Below are positions 53,299 to 63,281 of a stretch of 64,000 bases of DNA, piece by piece; within the stretch, counting starts at the first letter, position 1, and each line of letters opens with the position of its first letter. Source of the DNA: Rhizobium sp. CCGE531. Its GTDB lineage: Bacteria; Pseudomonadota; Alphaproteobacteria; Rhizobiales; Rhizobiaceae. The stretch spans positions 721,001 to 785,000 of the forward strand of contig NZ_CP032684.1 of assembly GCF_003627795.1 (NCBI RefSeq), read 5' to 3'. The notes beneath the pieces were generated by a model that was not told where the DNA came from, made no database searches, and worked only from the letters and a program-made list of their open reading frames with translations. Both the position numbers and the translations under genes were made by a program.

Positions 53299-53970
53299 AT
53301 GATCGTAGTGGTTGATGAGCGAGAGCTCGTTAAGGACGGATATACATCACTGTTTGGACGCGAGGGCATCCCTTCCACAGGGTTCGATCCACGCGAATTC
53401 GGCGAATGGGTATCAACGGCGGCAGAGGGCGATATTGCTGCAGTTGAAGCCTTTCTGATCGGGCAGGGCCAGCATGTGCTCGAGCTTCCCAGGGCGATTC
53501 GCGATCGGACCACGGCGCCTGTGATCGCGGTCAGCGACCAGCCCTCGCTGGAAGCCACGCTTGCACTCTTCGATTGCGGCGTCGACGATGTCGTGCGCAA
53601 GCCAGTGCATCCTCGGGAGATCCTGGCCAGGGCCGCGGCGATCCGCCGTAGGCTGAAGGCGATCAACAACTATACCGATATCGGCCCGATTCGCGTCTTC
53701 GCGGACGGTCGTGATCCGGAAGTCAACGGTTCCGTGTTCGCCTTGCCGCGCCGAGAGCGCCGCATCCTCGAATACCTGATCGCCAATCGCGGCCGCCGGG
53801 TGACGAAGACGCAGATCTTCAACGCCATCTACGGTATCTTCGACGAAGAAGTCGAAGAAAACGTGGTTGAAAGCCATATTTCGAAACTGCGCAAGAAACT
53901 GCGCAAGAAGCTCGGTTTCGATCCGGTCGATTCCAAGCGCTTCCTCGGCTATTGCATCGACTGGAGCTGA
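53299..53970 (+). CDS. rem: Flagellar gene regulator Rem (OmpR-type, atypical receiver)
   Basis: The 223-residue protein has an N-terminal receiver-like domain ([19 protein letters not shown]) and a C-terminal winged helix ([40 protein letters not shown]). The expected phosphorylated aspartate is not seen (the strand reads [10 protein letters not shown]), so activity is probably set by expression under VisNR. In S. meliloti Rem activates flagellar structural genes in exponential growth. Its length equals that of S. meliloti Rem as I recall it. Confidence 0.93.
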   Translation: MIVVVDERELVKDGYTSLFGREGIPSTGFDPREFGEWVSTAAEGDIAAVEAFLIGQGQHVLELPRAIRDRTTAPVIAVSDQPSLEATLALFDCGVDDVVRKPVHPREILARAAAIRRRLKAINNYTDIGPIRVFADGRDPEVNGSVFALPRRERRILEYLIANRGRRVTKTQIFNAIYGIFDEEVEENVVESHISKLRKKLRKKLGFDPVDSKRFLGYCIDWS

Positions 53971-54006
53971 TGTCTCCAATCGGCATCCGCGATGCTAAAT
54001 TCATGA

Positions 54007-54047
54007 ATAGGCCCGAGAATCACTCGATTCTCGGGCCTATCCTTTTG
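54007..54047 (+). terminator. Strong intrinsic terminator after rem
   Basis: A perfect 15-bp stem (ATAGGCCCGAGAATC and its complement) with a 4-base loop is followed by CCTTTTG. It ends the rem transcript. Confidence 0.92.
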
Positions 54048-54497
54048 TACCGTGCCGGATCGTCGCCGGCGCTATAGGTGCGTCGTTCCTTACGATTTTC
54101 GCCTGTGTCGGCCGACGATGAACCCGCAATGCGGCGCTTGCAGATGAGCTTTTCGCGATGATCGGTTTTTCGTCCTCTCAGACAGCTTCACGCAAGGCCC
54201 GCCACCTACTCTCAGTCGTATGAAGAATAACGAGGATTCCAGATGAGGAATTTCGGCAGCATGAAGACCGCATTTGCGGAAGTGGATGCACGGGCAGCTC
54301 GCCTGGGCGCTGCTTTTGAAGATGTTGCCGGTGTGATGCCGTCTCATCATGCCGGGGTGGCTGTCTCGCATATTCCAGCCGCCGGTCCCGATCTCCGCTG
54401 CAACTTCGCCGGCCTCGCTCCGACAGGCTATTCCGACACTTCCGGCGCGCCATCGGCCATTCTGCGGCGCTAAAACGAATAGGGTATCGAGTCAGTC
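54048..54497. other. Region where flgE is expected, holding only a small ORF
   Basis: In S. meliloti and Agrobacterium the hook gene flgE lies between rem and flgK. Here the rem-to-flgK gap is 527 bases in total, with the rem terminator and one 76-codon ORF. None of the six frames shows the FlgE ends (such as MSLYG...ADNIANANTTGYKR). The flgK promoter presumably lies here. Confidence 0.6.
54243..54473 (+). CDS. Small hypothetical protein before flgK
   Basis: A 76-residue ORF with GAGG 8 bases before its ATG. The product starts MRNFGSMKTAFAEVDARAAR and has no recognised domain, signal peptide or membrane helix. It ends 24 bases before flgK. It does not resemble FlgE or a fragment of it. It may be a genuine small gene or a chance ORF. 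Confidence 0.4.
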   Translation: MRNFGSMKTAFAEVDARAARLGAAFEDVAGVMPSHHAGVAVSHIPAAGPDLRCNFAGLAPTGYSDTSGAPSAILRR

Positions 54498-55988
54498 ATG
54501 TCGCTCACAACAGCTCTCAATAACGCGCAGGCAATATTCAACAATACCGGCACGCAGAGCAGCGTCGTGTCGAACAATATCTCCAACGCTAGCAATACGA
54601 ATTATTCGCGTCGGCAGGCGATGGTGACCACCGACATGGCCGGCGCCCAGGTGGTGAAGATCGACCGCAGCAGTGAGCCGGCGCTGCAGAAGGCCTATCT
54701 CGGCTCTTCGTCATCGGATTCGGCGCAGCAGCTGCTTTTGAACGCCTACGGCAACCTGCAGTCGGCCACGCTCGGCGGTAACGACAATGAAATCGCTCCG
54801 GCGACCCTTCTTTCGGCGTTCCAGAAGGCGATGCAGACTTATTCCGGTTCTCCGTCCAGCACCACGGCGGCGCAGTCGGCGGTCAACGCGGCCCAGAGCC
54901 TGGTTACGTCGCTGAACAATGCGACGACTGCGGTGCAGAGTGCACGAACCGATGCCGACAAGCAGATCAGCTCCGACGTCGATTCACTGAACAGCCTGCT
55001 GAAGCAGTTCCAGGAAGCAAACGATACGGTGCAATCGGCGACGACGACCGCCGGACCGACGTCCAGCGCCCTTGCCGATGCCCTCGACCAGCGCGATTCG
55101 ATCCTGAACCAGATCTCGAAGATTGTCGGCGTGACGGCGGTAACGCGCGGCAATAACGATATGGCGCTCTACACCACGAGCGGAACGACCCTGTTCGAAA
55201 CCATTCCGCGCACGGTGACGTTTCAGCCGACGAATTCCTATACGGCCAGCACGGTCGGCAACAATGTCTATATCGACGGCGTCTCGCTGACCCCCGGCCA
55301 GAGTGCGAGCACCACCGCGCAGGGCAGCCTTCAGGCGGGGCTGCAGGTTCGGGACGATGTCGCGCCGACCTACCAGAAGCAGCTCGATGAGATCGCGCGC
55401 GGCCTGGTGACGACGTTCGCGGAAACGAACAGCAATCCCGCAAAGCCGACCCTGCCCGGCCTGTTTACCTGGAGCGGTGGCAGCGTTCCGACCGGTGCTA
55501 CCGCTGTCACCGGCCTGGCCGGCTCGATAACCGTTAATCCGAAGTTAATCACGTCTCAAGGCGGCGATCCGACATTGCTGCGTGATGGTGGTATTAACAA
55601 CAATGCCGCGACTGGAGAAACGGGTTACACGAAGAATACCAGCGGCGGCAGCGGCTATTCCACCCAGCTGGATGCCTTTATCACTGCCATGAATACGAAG
55701 ATGAATTTCGATGCCACGGCCGGCTCCGATACCAGGGCCAGCCTCATGGACTATGCATCGAGTTCCATCGGCTGGCTTGAAGGGCAGCGCAGCACGGCGA
55801 CGACCGCGGCCGAAAACACATCCGCGGCACTATCGCGCTCTTCGGGCGCTTATTCGAATGCGACCGGCGTCAACCTCGACGAAGAACTGACTCTGATGAT
55901 GAATATCGAACAGTCCTATAAGGCTGGAACGAAGATATTGAACGCAGTCAACGAGATGCTTCAATCTGTATTGGATCTTAAGAGCTAA
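54498..55988 (+). CDS. flgK: Flagellar hook-associated protein FlgK
   Basis: The 496-residue hook-filament junction protein has the N-terminal motif (SVVSNNISNASNTNYSRRQA) and the C-terminal motif (ATGVNLDEELTLMMNIEQSY, KAGTKILNAVNEMLQSVLDL). It contains DALDQRDSILNQISKIVGV, a FlgK hallmark. flgL follows 3 bases later. Confidence 0.95.
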   Translation: MSLTTALNNAQAIFNNTGTQSSVVSNNISNASNTNYSRRQAMVTTDMAGAQVVKIDRSSEPALQKAYLGSSSSDSAQQLLLNAYGNLQSATLGGNDNEIAPATLLSAFQKAMQTYSGSPSSTTAAQSAVNAAQSLVTSLNNATTAVQSARTDADKQISSDVDSLNSLLKQFQEANDTVQSATTTAGPTSSALADALDQRDSILNQISKIVGVTAVTRGNNDMALYTTSGTTLFETIPRTVTFQPTNSYTASTVGNNVYIDGVSLTPGQSASTTAQGSLQAGLQVRDDVAPTYQKQLDEIARGLVTTFAETNSNPAKPTLPGLFTWSGGSVPTGATAVTGLAGSITVNPKLITSQGGDPTLLRDGGINNNAATGETGYTKNTSGGSGYSTQLDAFITAMNTKMNFDATAGSDTRASLMDYASSSIGWLEGQRSTATTAAENTSAALSRSSGAYSNATGVNLDEELTLMMNIEQSYKAGTKILNAVNEMLQSVLDLKS

Positions 55989-55991
55989 GCC

Positions 55992-57044
55992 ATGAAACTT
56001 TCCTTCATTTCGAGCACGGCCATTCAGAATTCCATGCGTCAGACGATCCGTCAGGCGCAGAACGAGATGACCAGCGCTTCAACGGAAGCAACCACGGGCG
56101 TTTATGCCGACATCGGGGTTTCGTTGGGCAGCAGCACCTCACTTAACGTGAACCTGACGCGGGAGGTGTCCCGCATCGACTCCATTCTCAGCAGCAATTC
56201 CATTGCAAACCAGCGGATGACGTCGTCGCAGACGGCGCTGAGCGATATGGGTAGCCAGGCGCAAAAACTGATGGATCAGCTGGTGGCGCTTCGCGGCAAT
56301 ACGGATGGCAGCAGCGTCGCGCTGACGCAGTCGACGGCGACTTCGACGCTGTCGAGCGTCGTTGCTTCCGCCAATGTGATGGTCAACGGCGAATATCTCT
56401 TTGCCGGCACCAATACCGATGTTCAGCCGATGACGAATAATTCCGCCACGACGAACACGGCAATCCAGACCGCACTATCAGCCTATATGGCTGCTCAGAC
56501 CCCGCCAGTAGCGTCGACAAGCAATCTGACGGGTGCCCAGATGAAGGACTTCATCACCACCAAGGTGGAGCCGATGTTTACCTCAGATAGCAGCTGGGCA
56601 AGCTGGTCGAGCGCGTCGGACCAGAATATGACGAGCCGCATCAGCAATTCGGAAGTGGTGGAGACGTCGACGAACTCGAATTCTTCCGGCATTCGCTATC
56701 TGGCACTTGCAACCAGCGTCACCAATGCGCTGATGAAGACGACGCCGGCCTTGAGTTCGGACGCGCTGAATGCGGTGACCGATCAGGCCATCAGCTATTC
56801 GCGGCAGGCTGTCGACGGCTTGAACAGCCAGGCAAGTCAGCTTGGCCTGTCGCAGTCGCGCCTCTCGGATGCGAACACGATGCTGAACGCCCAGAAGACC
56901 ATACTCAACACCAGCATCGGGGATCTGACGGGAGTCGACCCTTACGAGGCGTCGACCAAAGTCAACAGCCTCGAAACCCAGCTCCAGACGGCTTATACTA
57001 TTGTCTCCAAGATCCAGCAGCTAAGCCTTGTAAATTACCTTTGA
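55992..57044 (+). CDS. flgL: Flagellar hook-associated protein FlgL
   Basis: A 350-residue flagellin-like junction protein. The N-terminus reads MKLSFISSTAIQNSMRQTIR with ASTEATTGVYADIG. The middle has VNGEYLFAGTNTDVQPM, typical of FlgL. The C-terminal helix has LETQLQTAYTIVSKIQQLSL. It sits directly after flgK. Confidence 0.94.
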   Translation: MKLSFISSTAIQNSMRQTIRQAQNEMTSASTEATTGVYADIGVSLGSSTSLNVNLTREVSRIDSILSSNSIANQRMTSSQTALSDMGSQAQKLMDQLVALRGNTDGSSVALTQSTATSTLSSVVASANVMVNGEYLFAGTNTDVQPMTNNSATTNTAIQTALSAYMAAQTPPVASTSNLTGAQMKDFITTKVEPMFTSDSSWASWSSASDQNMTSRISNSEVVETSTNSNSSGIRYLALATSVTNALMKTTPALSSDALNAVTDQAISYSRQAVDGLNSQASQLGLSQSRLSDANTMLNAQKTILNTSIGDLTGVDPYEASTKVNSLETQLQTAYTIVSKIQQLSLVNYL

Positions 57045-57081
57045 TGATCAAAGGGAAGTAATGACCAGGAAGGATGCGTGA

Positions 57082-57429
57082 ATGTATCAGTTCTCATATG
57101 CGGAAGTCATGCAGGATGCGGTGGCCGACGCCAAGGAAAGAGAACGGCAAGTTCTGGACCGGTCGATAGCTCTCCTCTCCGCGGCCCGTGATGCGGCGAA
57201 ATACGGCCGCGAAGCGATCGAGGCGCTCTTCTATACGCGACGCGTATGGGTCAGCTTCGTGGAGGACCTCAAAAGTCCGGAGAATCAGCTCAATGTCGAA
57301 CTGCGTGCCAACCTTATCTCGATCGCCATCTGGATTTTGAAGGAATGCGATCGAATCCAGCGGCGCCAGTCGGAAAATTATCAAGGCATCATCGATGTCA
57401 CCACCATCATCAGGGATGGACTTAAATGA
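57082..57429 (+). CDS. flaF: Flagellin synthesis regulator FlaF
   Basis: The 115-residue protein matches FlaF ([40 protein letters not shown]). FlaF promotes flagellin synthesis or secretion, opposing FlbT. It overlaps flbT by four bases, a conserved pair in alphaproteobacteria. Confidence 0.93.
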   Translation: MYQFSYAEVMQDAVADAKERERQVLDRSIALLSAARDAAKYGREAIEALFYTRRVWVSFVEDLKSPENQLNVELRANLISIAIWILKECDRIQRRQSENYQGIIDVTTIIRDGLK

Positions 57430-57878
57430 AAAGTACGCTTCGCATATCGCTCAAAGCCGGGGAAAAGATCTTTATCAACGGGGCCGTCCTGCGCGTCGAT
57501 CGCAAGGTCGCCCTGGAATTCCTGAATGATGTGACATTCCTGCTTGAGAACCATGTACTCCAGCCGGAAGATGCGACGACGCCGCTGCGCCAGCTCTATT
57601 TCATCGCGCAGATGATCCTCGTCAATCCGGAGGGCAAGGAGCAGTCGACGGCTATGTTCCGCAAGTCGATCGTCATGCTGCTTTCGTGCTTCCACAATGA
57701 TGAAGTGCTGGCCGAGCTGAAACGCATCGACGGTCTCGTCGCAACCGGCCGCGCCTTCGATGCGTTGAAGGCGATCCGCGGTCTCTATCCGGTCGAGGAC
57801 AATATCCTGAACAATCAGGAAATGCCGGCGGCGACGATCGAGCATATCCGTCGGGAGATCGCTCCATGGCAGCGGTAG
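57426..57878 (+). CDS. flbT: Flagellin mRNA regulator FlbT
   Basis: The 150-residue protein matches FlbT ([40 protein letters not shown]). In Caulobacter FlbT binds the 5' leader of flagellin mRNA and limits translation until the hook is finished. The conserved leaders before the flagellin genes here are natural candidate targets. It overlaps flaF by 4 bases and flgD by 13. Confidence 0.94.
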   Translation: MKSTLRISLKAGEKIFINGAVLRVDRKVALEFLNDVTFLLENHVLQPEDATTPLRQLYFIAQMILVNPEGKEQSTAMFRKSIVMLLSCFHNDEVLAELKRIDGLVATGRAFDALKAIRGLYPVEDNILNNQEMPAATIEHIRREIAPWQR

Positions 57879-58363
57879 GCGCCGTTGACAACACAAGCAA
57901 CTCTTCCGCCACTGCCTCGAAAAATTCTGCTACCGCATCGACGAGCGCCAACCTGAACTATAACGACTTCCTGCAACTCCTCATTGCGCAGATGAAGAAC
58001 CAGGACCCGACCTCGCCGATGGATGCGAGCCAGCAGATTTCGCAGCTGGCGAGCTTCTCCCAGGTCGAGCAGCAGATCCAGACGAATTCTCATCTGGAAA
58101 CTGTGCTTCAGAACCAATGGATTTCGCAGGCGACCGACTATATCGGCAAGCAGATCATGAGTGCCGACGGTAAGACCACGGGCACGATCAAGGAAGTAAC
58201 CGTCTATACGGACGGTGTTATCGCCGAGACCAATGCCGGCGACAAGATCCTGATTCAGGCCGGCGTGACGATCGCTCCCGCGGGCACGACCATTGATACG
58301 CCGCCCGCTTCGACGGATACTAGCAACACCGATTCGTCGAATACGGGTTCGACCGGCAGCTAA
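57866..58363 (+). CDS. flgD: Hook assembly scaffold protein FlgD
   Basis: The 165-residue hook cap has the FlgD N-terminal motif ([40 protein letters not shown]). It lacks the long C-terminal FnIII-like part of enteric FlgD (about 230 residues) and ends in a Ser/Thr-rich tail. It caps the growing hook, implying a hook protein is made although flgE is not in this window. Confidence 0.93.
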   Translation: MAAVGAVDNTSNSSATASKNSATASTSANLNYNDFLQLLIAQMKNQDPTSPMDASQQISQLASFSQVEQQIQTNSHLETVLQNQWISQATDYIGKQIMSADGKTTGTIKEVTVYTDGVIAETNAGDKILIQAGVTIAPAGTTIDTPPASTDTSNTDSSNTGSTGS

Positions 58364-58395
58364 TGAGTAGCTGCTGAACAAGGGATGACGTTGCC

Positions 58396-58662
58396 ATGAA
58401 TGAAGCCGATGCGTTGGATATCTTCCAGGCGGCGATCTGGACGGTGCTGGTGGCTTCCGGTCCGGCGGTTCTAGCCGCCATGGTCGTTGGTCTGGTGATT
58501 GCCTTGATCCAGGCATTGACCCAGGTACAGGAAGCGACATTGACCTTCGTGCCGAAGATCGTCGCCGTCATGGTGACGATCGGCGTCACGGCTCCCTTCG
58601 TCGGTTCGCAGATTTCGATCTTCACCAATCTCGTCTTCTCGCGTATCCAGTCCGGGTTCTAA
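58396..58662 (+). CDS. fliQ: Flagellar export gate protein FliQ
   Basis: An 88-residue protein with two membrane helices (about 17-40 and 52-75). It carries the family sequence ALIQALTQVQEATLTFVPKI. It is part of the FliP-FliQ-FliR gate. A 150-base gap separates it from flhA. Confidence 0.95.
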   Translation: MNEADALDIFQAAIWTVLVASGPAVLAAMVVGLVIALIQALTQVQEATLTFVPKIVAVMVTIGVTAPFVGSQISIFTNLVFSRIQSGF

Positions 58663-58812
58663 ACATCGGGTCCGATGGCCGAAACGGCTTTCGGATCATG
58701 AGCTTTGCCGGCATAAGCCATGCTCGCGCAAGCTTCGGCTTTTAAATCTCGGTTCCAATAGGGCAAGCGGTTCAGCCGTTTGCCTCCTCTCATGAAGAGA
58801 CGGAACCGGTCG
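58663..58812. other. fliQ-flhA gap with short hairpins
   Basis: The 150-base gap contains a 6-bp hairpin (CCGAAA / TTTCGG, near 58679-58694) and AAGC-TTCG-GCTT followed by TTT (near 58731-58745), a small terminator-like element. It may partly separate flhA-fliR expression from the upstream genes. Confidence 0.35.
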
Positions 58813-60900
58813 ATGGCACAACCACCCGCAATAGCACTTCCCAAAGCCAATCCCAGCGTGCGTGATATCGGCTTCGCGCTCGGTATCATGGTCATCCTGT
58901 GCGTGCTGTTCCTGCCGATCCCGCCATTCCTGATCGACCTCGGGCTGGCCTTCTCGATCGCTCTCTCGGTCCTCATCCTCATGGTGGCGCTCTGGATCAA
59001 GAAGCCGCTGGAATTCTCGTCCTTCCCGACGATCCTGCTGATCGCCACCATGACGCGCCTGTCGCTGAACATCGCGACCACGCGCGTCATCCTTTCACAC
59101 GGCTATGAAGGGCATGATGCTGCCGGCGGCGTCATCGCGGGCTTCTCCAGCCTGGTGATGTCGGGCGATTTCGTCATCGGTCTGATCGTCTTCCTGATCC
59201 TCATCACCATCAATTTCATCGTCATCACCAAGGGTGCGACGCGTATCGCGGAAGTCGGCGCCCGCTTCACCCTGGATGCCATCCCCGGCAAGCAGATGGC
59301 GATCGATGCCGATCTTTCGGCCGGCCTGATCGATGAAAAGGAGGCGCAGCGCCGCCGCCGCGAGCTGGAGGAGGAAAGCTCCTTCTTCGGCGCGATGGAC
59401 GGTGCTTCGAAGTTCGTTCGCGGCGACGCGGTTGCCGGCCTCCTGATCACCTGCATCAACGTCTTCGGCGGCATCATCATCGGCTATTTCCGGCACAGCA
59501 TGCCGATCGGCCAGGCCGCGGACGTTTTCGTCAAGCTCTCGGTCGGCGACGGTCTGGTGTCGCAGATGCCGGCGCTCATCGTCTCTCTTGCCGCCGGCCT
59601 CCTCGTTTCGCGCGGCGGTACGGCCGGTTCGACCGACCAGGCCGTCGTCAGTCAGCTGAGCGGCTATCCGCGCGCGCTCGCCGTCTCGGCGGTCCTCATG
59701 GGCATCCTGGCCGTCATGCCCGGCCTGCCCTTCCTGCCCTTCGTTTTCCTCGGTGGTCTGATGGCGGCCGGCGCCTGGTTCATCCCGCGCCAGATCGAGG
59801 CCGAAAACAAGCTTCGCCGCGATGCCGAAGAGCAGAAGGTGATGCAGACGAAGGAAATGGAAAAGGATTCGGTCAAGTCGGTTCTGAAGACCGCCGAGAT
59901 CGAACTGGCGCTCGGCAAGATCGTCTCCACCCGCCTGCTCGGCGCGCATCAGGAGTTGGCCTTCCGCGTCGGCAAGATGCGCAAGAAATTCGCGACGCAA
60001 TACGGCTTCGTCGTGCCTGAAATCAAGGTGATCGACGATATGGCGATTGCCGACAAGTCCTATCAGATCCGCATCCACGGCACGACCATCGCCTCCAACG
60101 TGCTGCGCGTTGGCGAAGTGCTCGTCGTCACCGGCTCGGGCCGCAAGCCGACCGTGCCCGGCGACGAGATTCGCGAACCCGCTTTCGGCATGCCCGCCGT
60201 TTCCGTTCTTGAGGCATTTACCGACGATCTGAAGCGCGAGGGCTTCCAGCCGATCGACAACGTGTCCGTCGTGCTCACCCATATGAGCGAGGTCATCCGC
60301 AACAACCTGCCGGCGCTTCTCTCCTACAAGGACGTGAAGATCCTGATCGAGCGCCTCGATCCGGAATACAAGAAGCTCGCCGACGAGATCTGCTCGTCGC
60401 ACATGTCCTATTCGGGCCTGCAGGCGGTGCTGAAGCTGCTGCTCGCCGAGCGTGTTTCGATCCGCAACCTGCACCTCATTCTTGAAGCCGTCGCCGAACT
60501 CGCGCCGCATGTGCGCAAGACGGAGCAGATCGTCGAACACGTGCGCGTGCGCATGGCGCAGCAGCTCTGTGGCGATCTGGCCGACAATGGCGTGCTGCGC
60601 GTGTTGCGTCTTGGCAGCAAATGGGACCTGATCTTCCATCAGGCGCTGAAGCGCGACCAGAAGGGCGAAATCGTCGAATTCGACATCGATCCGCGCAGCC
60701 TGGAAGAATTCAGCGAGCAGGCGGGCAAAGTTATCCGTGAATATATGGATCGCGGCATGCCCTTCGTTCTTGTCACGTCGCCGGAAACGCGCTCCTATGT
60801 GCGCATGATCATCGAACGCCTGTTCGCGACGCTTCCGGTCCTGTCGCATGTGGAACTGGCCAAGGGGATCGAGATCAAGATTCTAGGTTCGATTTCATGA
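58813..60900 (+). CDS. flhA: Flagellar export protein FlhA
   Basis: The 695-residue export-gate protein has about eight membrane helices in its first half with the FHIPEP signature region ([20 protein letters not shown], then [20 protein letters not shown]). The cytoplasmic half (about 350-695) docks export cargo. ATG 58813 (MAQPPA) gives the length I recall for S. meliloti FlhA; an in-frame ATG 33 bases earlier is less likely. It overlaps fliR by four bases. Confidence 0.97.
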   Translation: MAQPPAIALPKANPSVRDIGFALGIMVILCVLFLPIPPFLIDLGLAFSIALSVLILMVALWIKKPLEFSSFPTILLIATMTRLSLNIATTRVILSHGYEGHDAAGGVIAGFSSLVMSGDFVIGLIVFLILITINFIVITKGATRIAEVGARFTLDAIPGKQMAIDADLSAGLIDEKEAQRRRRELEEESSFFGAMDGASKFVRGDAVAGLLITCINVFGGIIIGYFRHSMPIGQAADVFVKLSVGDGLVSQMPALIVSLAAGLLVSRGGTAGSTDQAVVSQLSGYPRALAVSAVLMGILAVMPGLPFLPFVFLGGLMAAGAWFIPRQIEAENKLRRDAEEQKVMQTKEMEKDSVKSVLKTAEIELALGKIVSTRLLGAHQELAFRVGKMRKKFATQYGFVVPEIKVIDDMAIADKSYQIRIHGTTIASNVLRVGEVLVVTGSGRKPTVPGDEIREPAFGMPAVSVLEAFTDDLKREGFQPIDNVSVVLTHMSEVIRNNLPALLSYKDVKILIERLDPEYKKLADEICSSHMSYSGLQAVLKLLLAERVSIRNLHLILEAVAELAPHVRKTEQIVEHVRVRMAQQLCGDLADNGVLRVLRLGSKWDLIFHQALKRDQKGEIVEFDIDPRSLEEFSEQAGKVIREYMDRGMPFVLVTSPETRSYVRMIIERLFATLPVLSHVELAKGIEIKILGSIS

Positions 60901-61649
60901 TAACAGATCCCCAGGGGACCATTCTGGCGCTGTTCGTCGCCTTCTGCCGCATCGGCGGCTGCATGATGGTTCTCCCGGGATTTTCATCGGGTCGTATCCC
61001 GCCGCAGATCAGGCTGCTTCTTTCCGTGGCCCTGTCGATGGCGATTTTGCCGTTGCTCTGGAACACGATCTATCCCCAGGTATCGAAGGGCGACGCGAGT
61101 TTTATCGGCCTCATCTTCACCGAAACGGTCATCGGATTGATGTATGGCATGATGGCGCGGATTTATACGCTGGGGCTGCAATTCGCCGGCGCAAGCATAT
61201 CGATGCTGATCGGCTTTAACGCGCCGGGCGGCGCGGATATCGTCGAAGAGTCAAGCGAGACGTCGCTCACGAGCCTCATCAGCTTTTGCGGGCTGATGAT
61301 GCTCTTCATCCTCGATTTTCATCATTATATCCTGCAGGCGCTGGTCGATTCCTATTCCGTCGTTCCCCTGGGTGGTCATATCGAGCCGCGTGCCGCGTTG
61401 ATCTCGATCACGGATACGCTGGAGACCACCTTCTTCATCATGCTGCGGCTGGCAAGCCCCTTCCTGCTCTATGGCCTGATGTTCCAGATTTCGATCGGTT
61501 TCATCAACAAGCTGGCGCCGCAGATCCCGATCTATTTCATTTCCACGCCATATCTGCTGATGGGAGGGCTGTTTATGCTCTATCTCAGCATCGCGGCATT
61601 GGTCAGCCAGTTTTCCAGTGCGTTTCTCACCGTCTTCAATGGGCACTAG
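60897..61649 (+). CDS. fliR: Flagellar export gate protein FliR
   Basis: A 250-residue protein with six or so membrane helices and the FliR features [40 protein letters not shown] and [14 protein letters not shown]. It overlaps flhA by four bases. A RIME-like fragment follows. Confidence 0.95.
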   Translation: MITDPQGTILALFVAFCRIGGCMMVLPGFSSGRIPPQIRLLLSVALSMAILPLLWNTIYPQVSKGDASFIGLIFTETVIGLMYGMMARIYTLGLQFAGASISMLIGFNAPGGADIVEESSETSLTSLISFCGLMMLFILDFHHYILQALVDSYSVVPLGGHIEPRAALISITDTLETTFFIMLRLASPFLLYGLMFQISIGFINKLAPQIPIYFISTPYLLMGGLFMLYLSIAALVSQFSSAFLTVFNGH

Positions 61650-61735
61650 AGCATGATGCCGAAAAGCGGAAGCTCAAGCCCGCGGGCGGCGAGATGATGA
61701 GGTCCGATTCGGACGCATCCGGGACCGGGCAGCCG
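61650..61735. repeat. Degenerate RIME-like repeat fragment
   Basis: Directly after the fliR stop the sequence AGCATGATGCCGAAAAG matches one arm (reverse complement) of the RIME element at 36132-36180. About 50 bases later a short palindrome GTCCGATTCGGAC occurs. The rest is rearranged, so it looks like a decayed copy. Confidence 0.5.
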
Positions 61736-61750
61736 GTGGGTAGGTAGGCG

Positions 61751-62170
61751 ATGGCGGAAAAAAAACGTTCTGAAAAACTGAAGCGCCTGGTCGCGGTGCA
61801 GCGCCATCTGGAGCGGATAGCGGAAAACGAGCTTGCCGATACGACCCGCCAGCGCGCGGAAGTCACGGAATCGATGGAGCGGGTCATGGTTGCGATCGGC
61901 TCGGTCGATCCCGTGCACATGGCATTCTCGATCCACTATGCCGAACGCTACGGCCGTCTGATGATCAAGGATCAGCAGCTGGAAAGCATCCAGAGACTCA
62001 TCCAGATGAAGGTCCAGCAGGAGCGCACCAAGGCCGACCGGCTCGAAGAGCATATGAAGGATGCCCGCGAGCTCGAAACGCGGGAGGCCGACGACAATGC
62101 GGTCTACGACATCATCGATCAGCGCTTAGCCGCCGCAACGCCAGCCTCCAGCAAGGTTCAAAAACCATAA
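61751..62170 (+). CDS. fliJ: FliJ-like export chaperone
   Basis: A 139-residue protein predicted to be almost entirely coiled coil (EKLKRLVAVQRHLERIAENE, QLESIQRLIQMKVQQERTKA). This fits FliJ, the stalk-like protein that works with FliI/FliH. The sequence is diverged, and the call rests on length, coiled coil and position after fliR. Confidence 0.65.
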   Translation: MAEKKRSEKLKRLVAVQRHLERIAENELADTTRQRAEVTESMERVMVAIGSVDPVHMAFSIHYAERYGRLMIKDQQLESIQRLIQMKVQQERTKADRLEEHMKDARELETREADDNAVYDIIDQRLAAATPASSKVQKP

Positions 62171-62301
62171 TCGCCGCGATCATGGAACAGGATGCGCATC
62201 GTTGGGTTGCCGGCCTGTTCCGAAGTTTTGATTCGATGCCCTGATTCGATTGCCGCACTGCGTGTGGCTTCAGGGTGTGCGATAGCAGAAGGAGACGTGA
62301 C

Positions 62302-62898
62302 GTGGCTATTTCGCCTCCAAGTGATTTGGTCCTCGATGTCGTCAAGGCCGCCAATCCGGCCGATGTCGAGGCTGCGCAGGCCAAGCTTGCCGCCAACCGG
62401 GCCGCCTTTGCCGCCACGAGCCTCGCCGAGAACGGCACCGGCTTCGGCGCGACGGTGGATGCGATGAACAGCGCGGCCACCCAGGCAGGCCTTGCCAATG
62501 CCAACACGCATGTGGCCGGGACGAAGGTGCCGCAGGCCTATCGCAAGTTCGAAGCGATGGTGCTGCAGAATTTCGTGAAGAACATGCTGCCGAGCAGCGA
62601 GACGCTCTACGGCAAGGGTTCGGCCGGCGAGATCTGGAAAGGCATGATGGCCGAGCAAGTGGGCAATACGCTCGCCAAGAGTGGCGGCGTCGGCATTGCC
62701 GAGAAGATGTATAAGGAACAGGTCGACAAGATGCGCAATACCGGTGCCATCAACGCCGCGACCGATGAAAACGACAAGAAGATGGCTCTGAGCGCGGTTG
62801 CCGATTTTCAGCGCAAGACGCTCGCCGCCGCGGATGCCGATAATGACGGCAATGCCAGCATCACCAATCAGAATAATTTGACGTCCCAGAAAGCATGA
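62302..62898 (+). CDS. flgJ: FlgJ-like rod-binding protein (no enzyme domain)
   Basis: The 198-residue protein contains the rod-binding FlgJ_N region (YRKFEAMVLQNFVKNMLPSS, GSAGEIWKGMMAEQVGNTLA). It lacks the C-terminal muramidase domain of enteric FlgJ. The likely start is GTG 62302 with GAAGGAG 6 bases upstream. The separate lytic transglycosylase at 52388 probably supplies the missing activity. Confidence 0.82.
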   Translation: MAISPPSDLVLDVVKAANPADVEAAQAKLAANRAAFAATSLAENGTGFGATVDAMNSAATQAGLANANTHVAGTKVPQAYRKFEAMVLQNFVKNMLPSSETLYGKGSAGEIWKGMMAEQVGNTLAKSGGVGIAEKMYKEQVDKMRNTGAINAATDENDKKMALSAVADFQRKTLAAADADNDGNASITNQNNLTSQKA

Positions 62899-63281
62899 GC
62901 GAGGTAGCAAACATGGAAATGATGTCGCAGGACTATCGGATCAAGTCTGTCCTTGGCCGCCTGGAGATGATTATCGACAATGAGAACAACCGGATCGGCA
63001 CCGACCCGGAATTCGATCTCAAGGTATCGAACACCCATAAGAGCCGCTGCCTCTATGAGTTGTCGATGCTGTTTCGCGATACCGAGCCGGCCGATCTTGC
63101 CGCCGCGCATATCGAGCAGCTGCACGATCTGAAGAAGAAGCTCGTTCTGAACGCCCGCCGCGTCGAAGCCCATCTCGAGGCCGTGCGCGCCGTTGCCGAC
63201 ATTCTGAAGAACGCCGTGCAGAACGCCGATGCGGACGGCACCTATTCGCAGGAGCAATTCCGCGTCCGTGAGGCCGGATGA
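62895..63281 (+). CDS. FlgN-like export chaperone
   Basis: The 128-residue helical protein (YRIKSVLGRLEMIIDNENNR, LKKKLVLNARRVEAHLEAVR) has the size and helix pattern of FlgN, the chaperone for FlgK and FlgL. It overlaps flgJ and the next gene by four bases each. The identity is by pattern and context, since sequence conservation is weak. Confidence 0.6.
   Translation: MSEVANMEMMSQDYRIKSVLGRLEMIIDNENNRIGTDPEFDLKVSNTHKSRCLYELSMLFRDTEPADLAAAHIEQLHDLKKKLVLNARRVEAHLEAVRAVADILKNAVQNADADGTYSQEQFRVREAG

Noticed and set aside
59095..60849. Minus-strand ORF of 584 codons opposite flhA
   Set aside because: It is a shadow of the conserved flhA gene, with low-complexity His/Asp/Arg-rich content.
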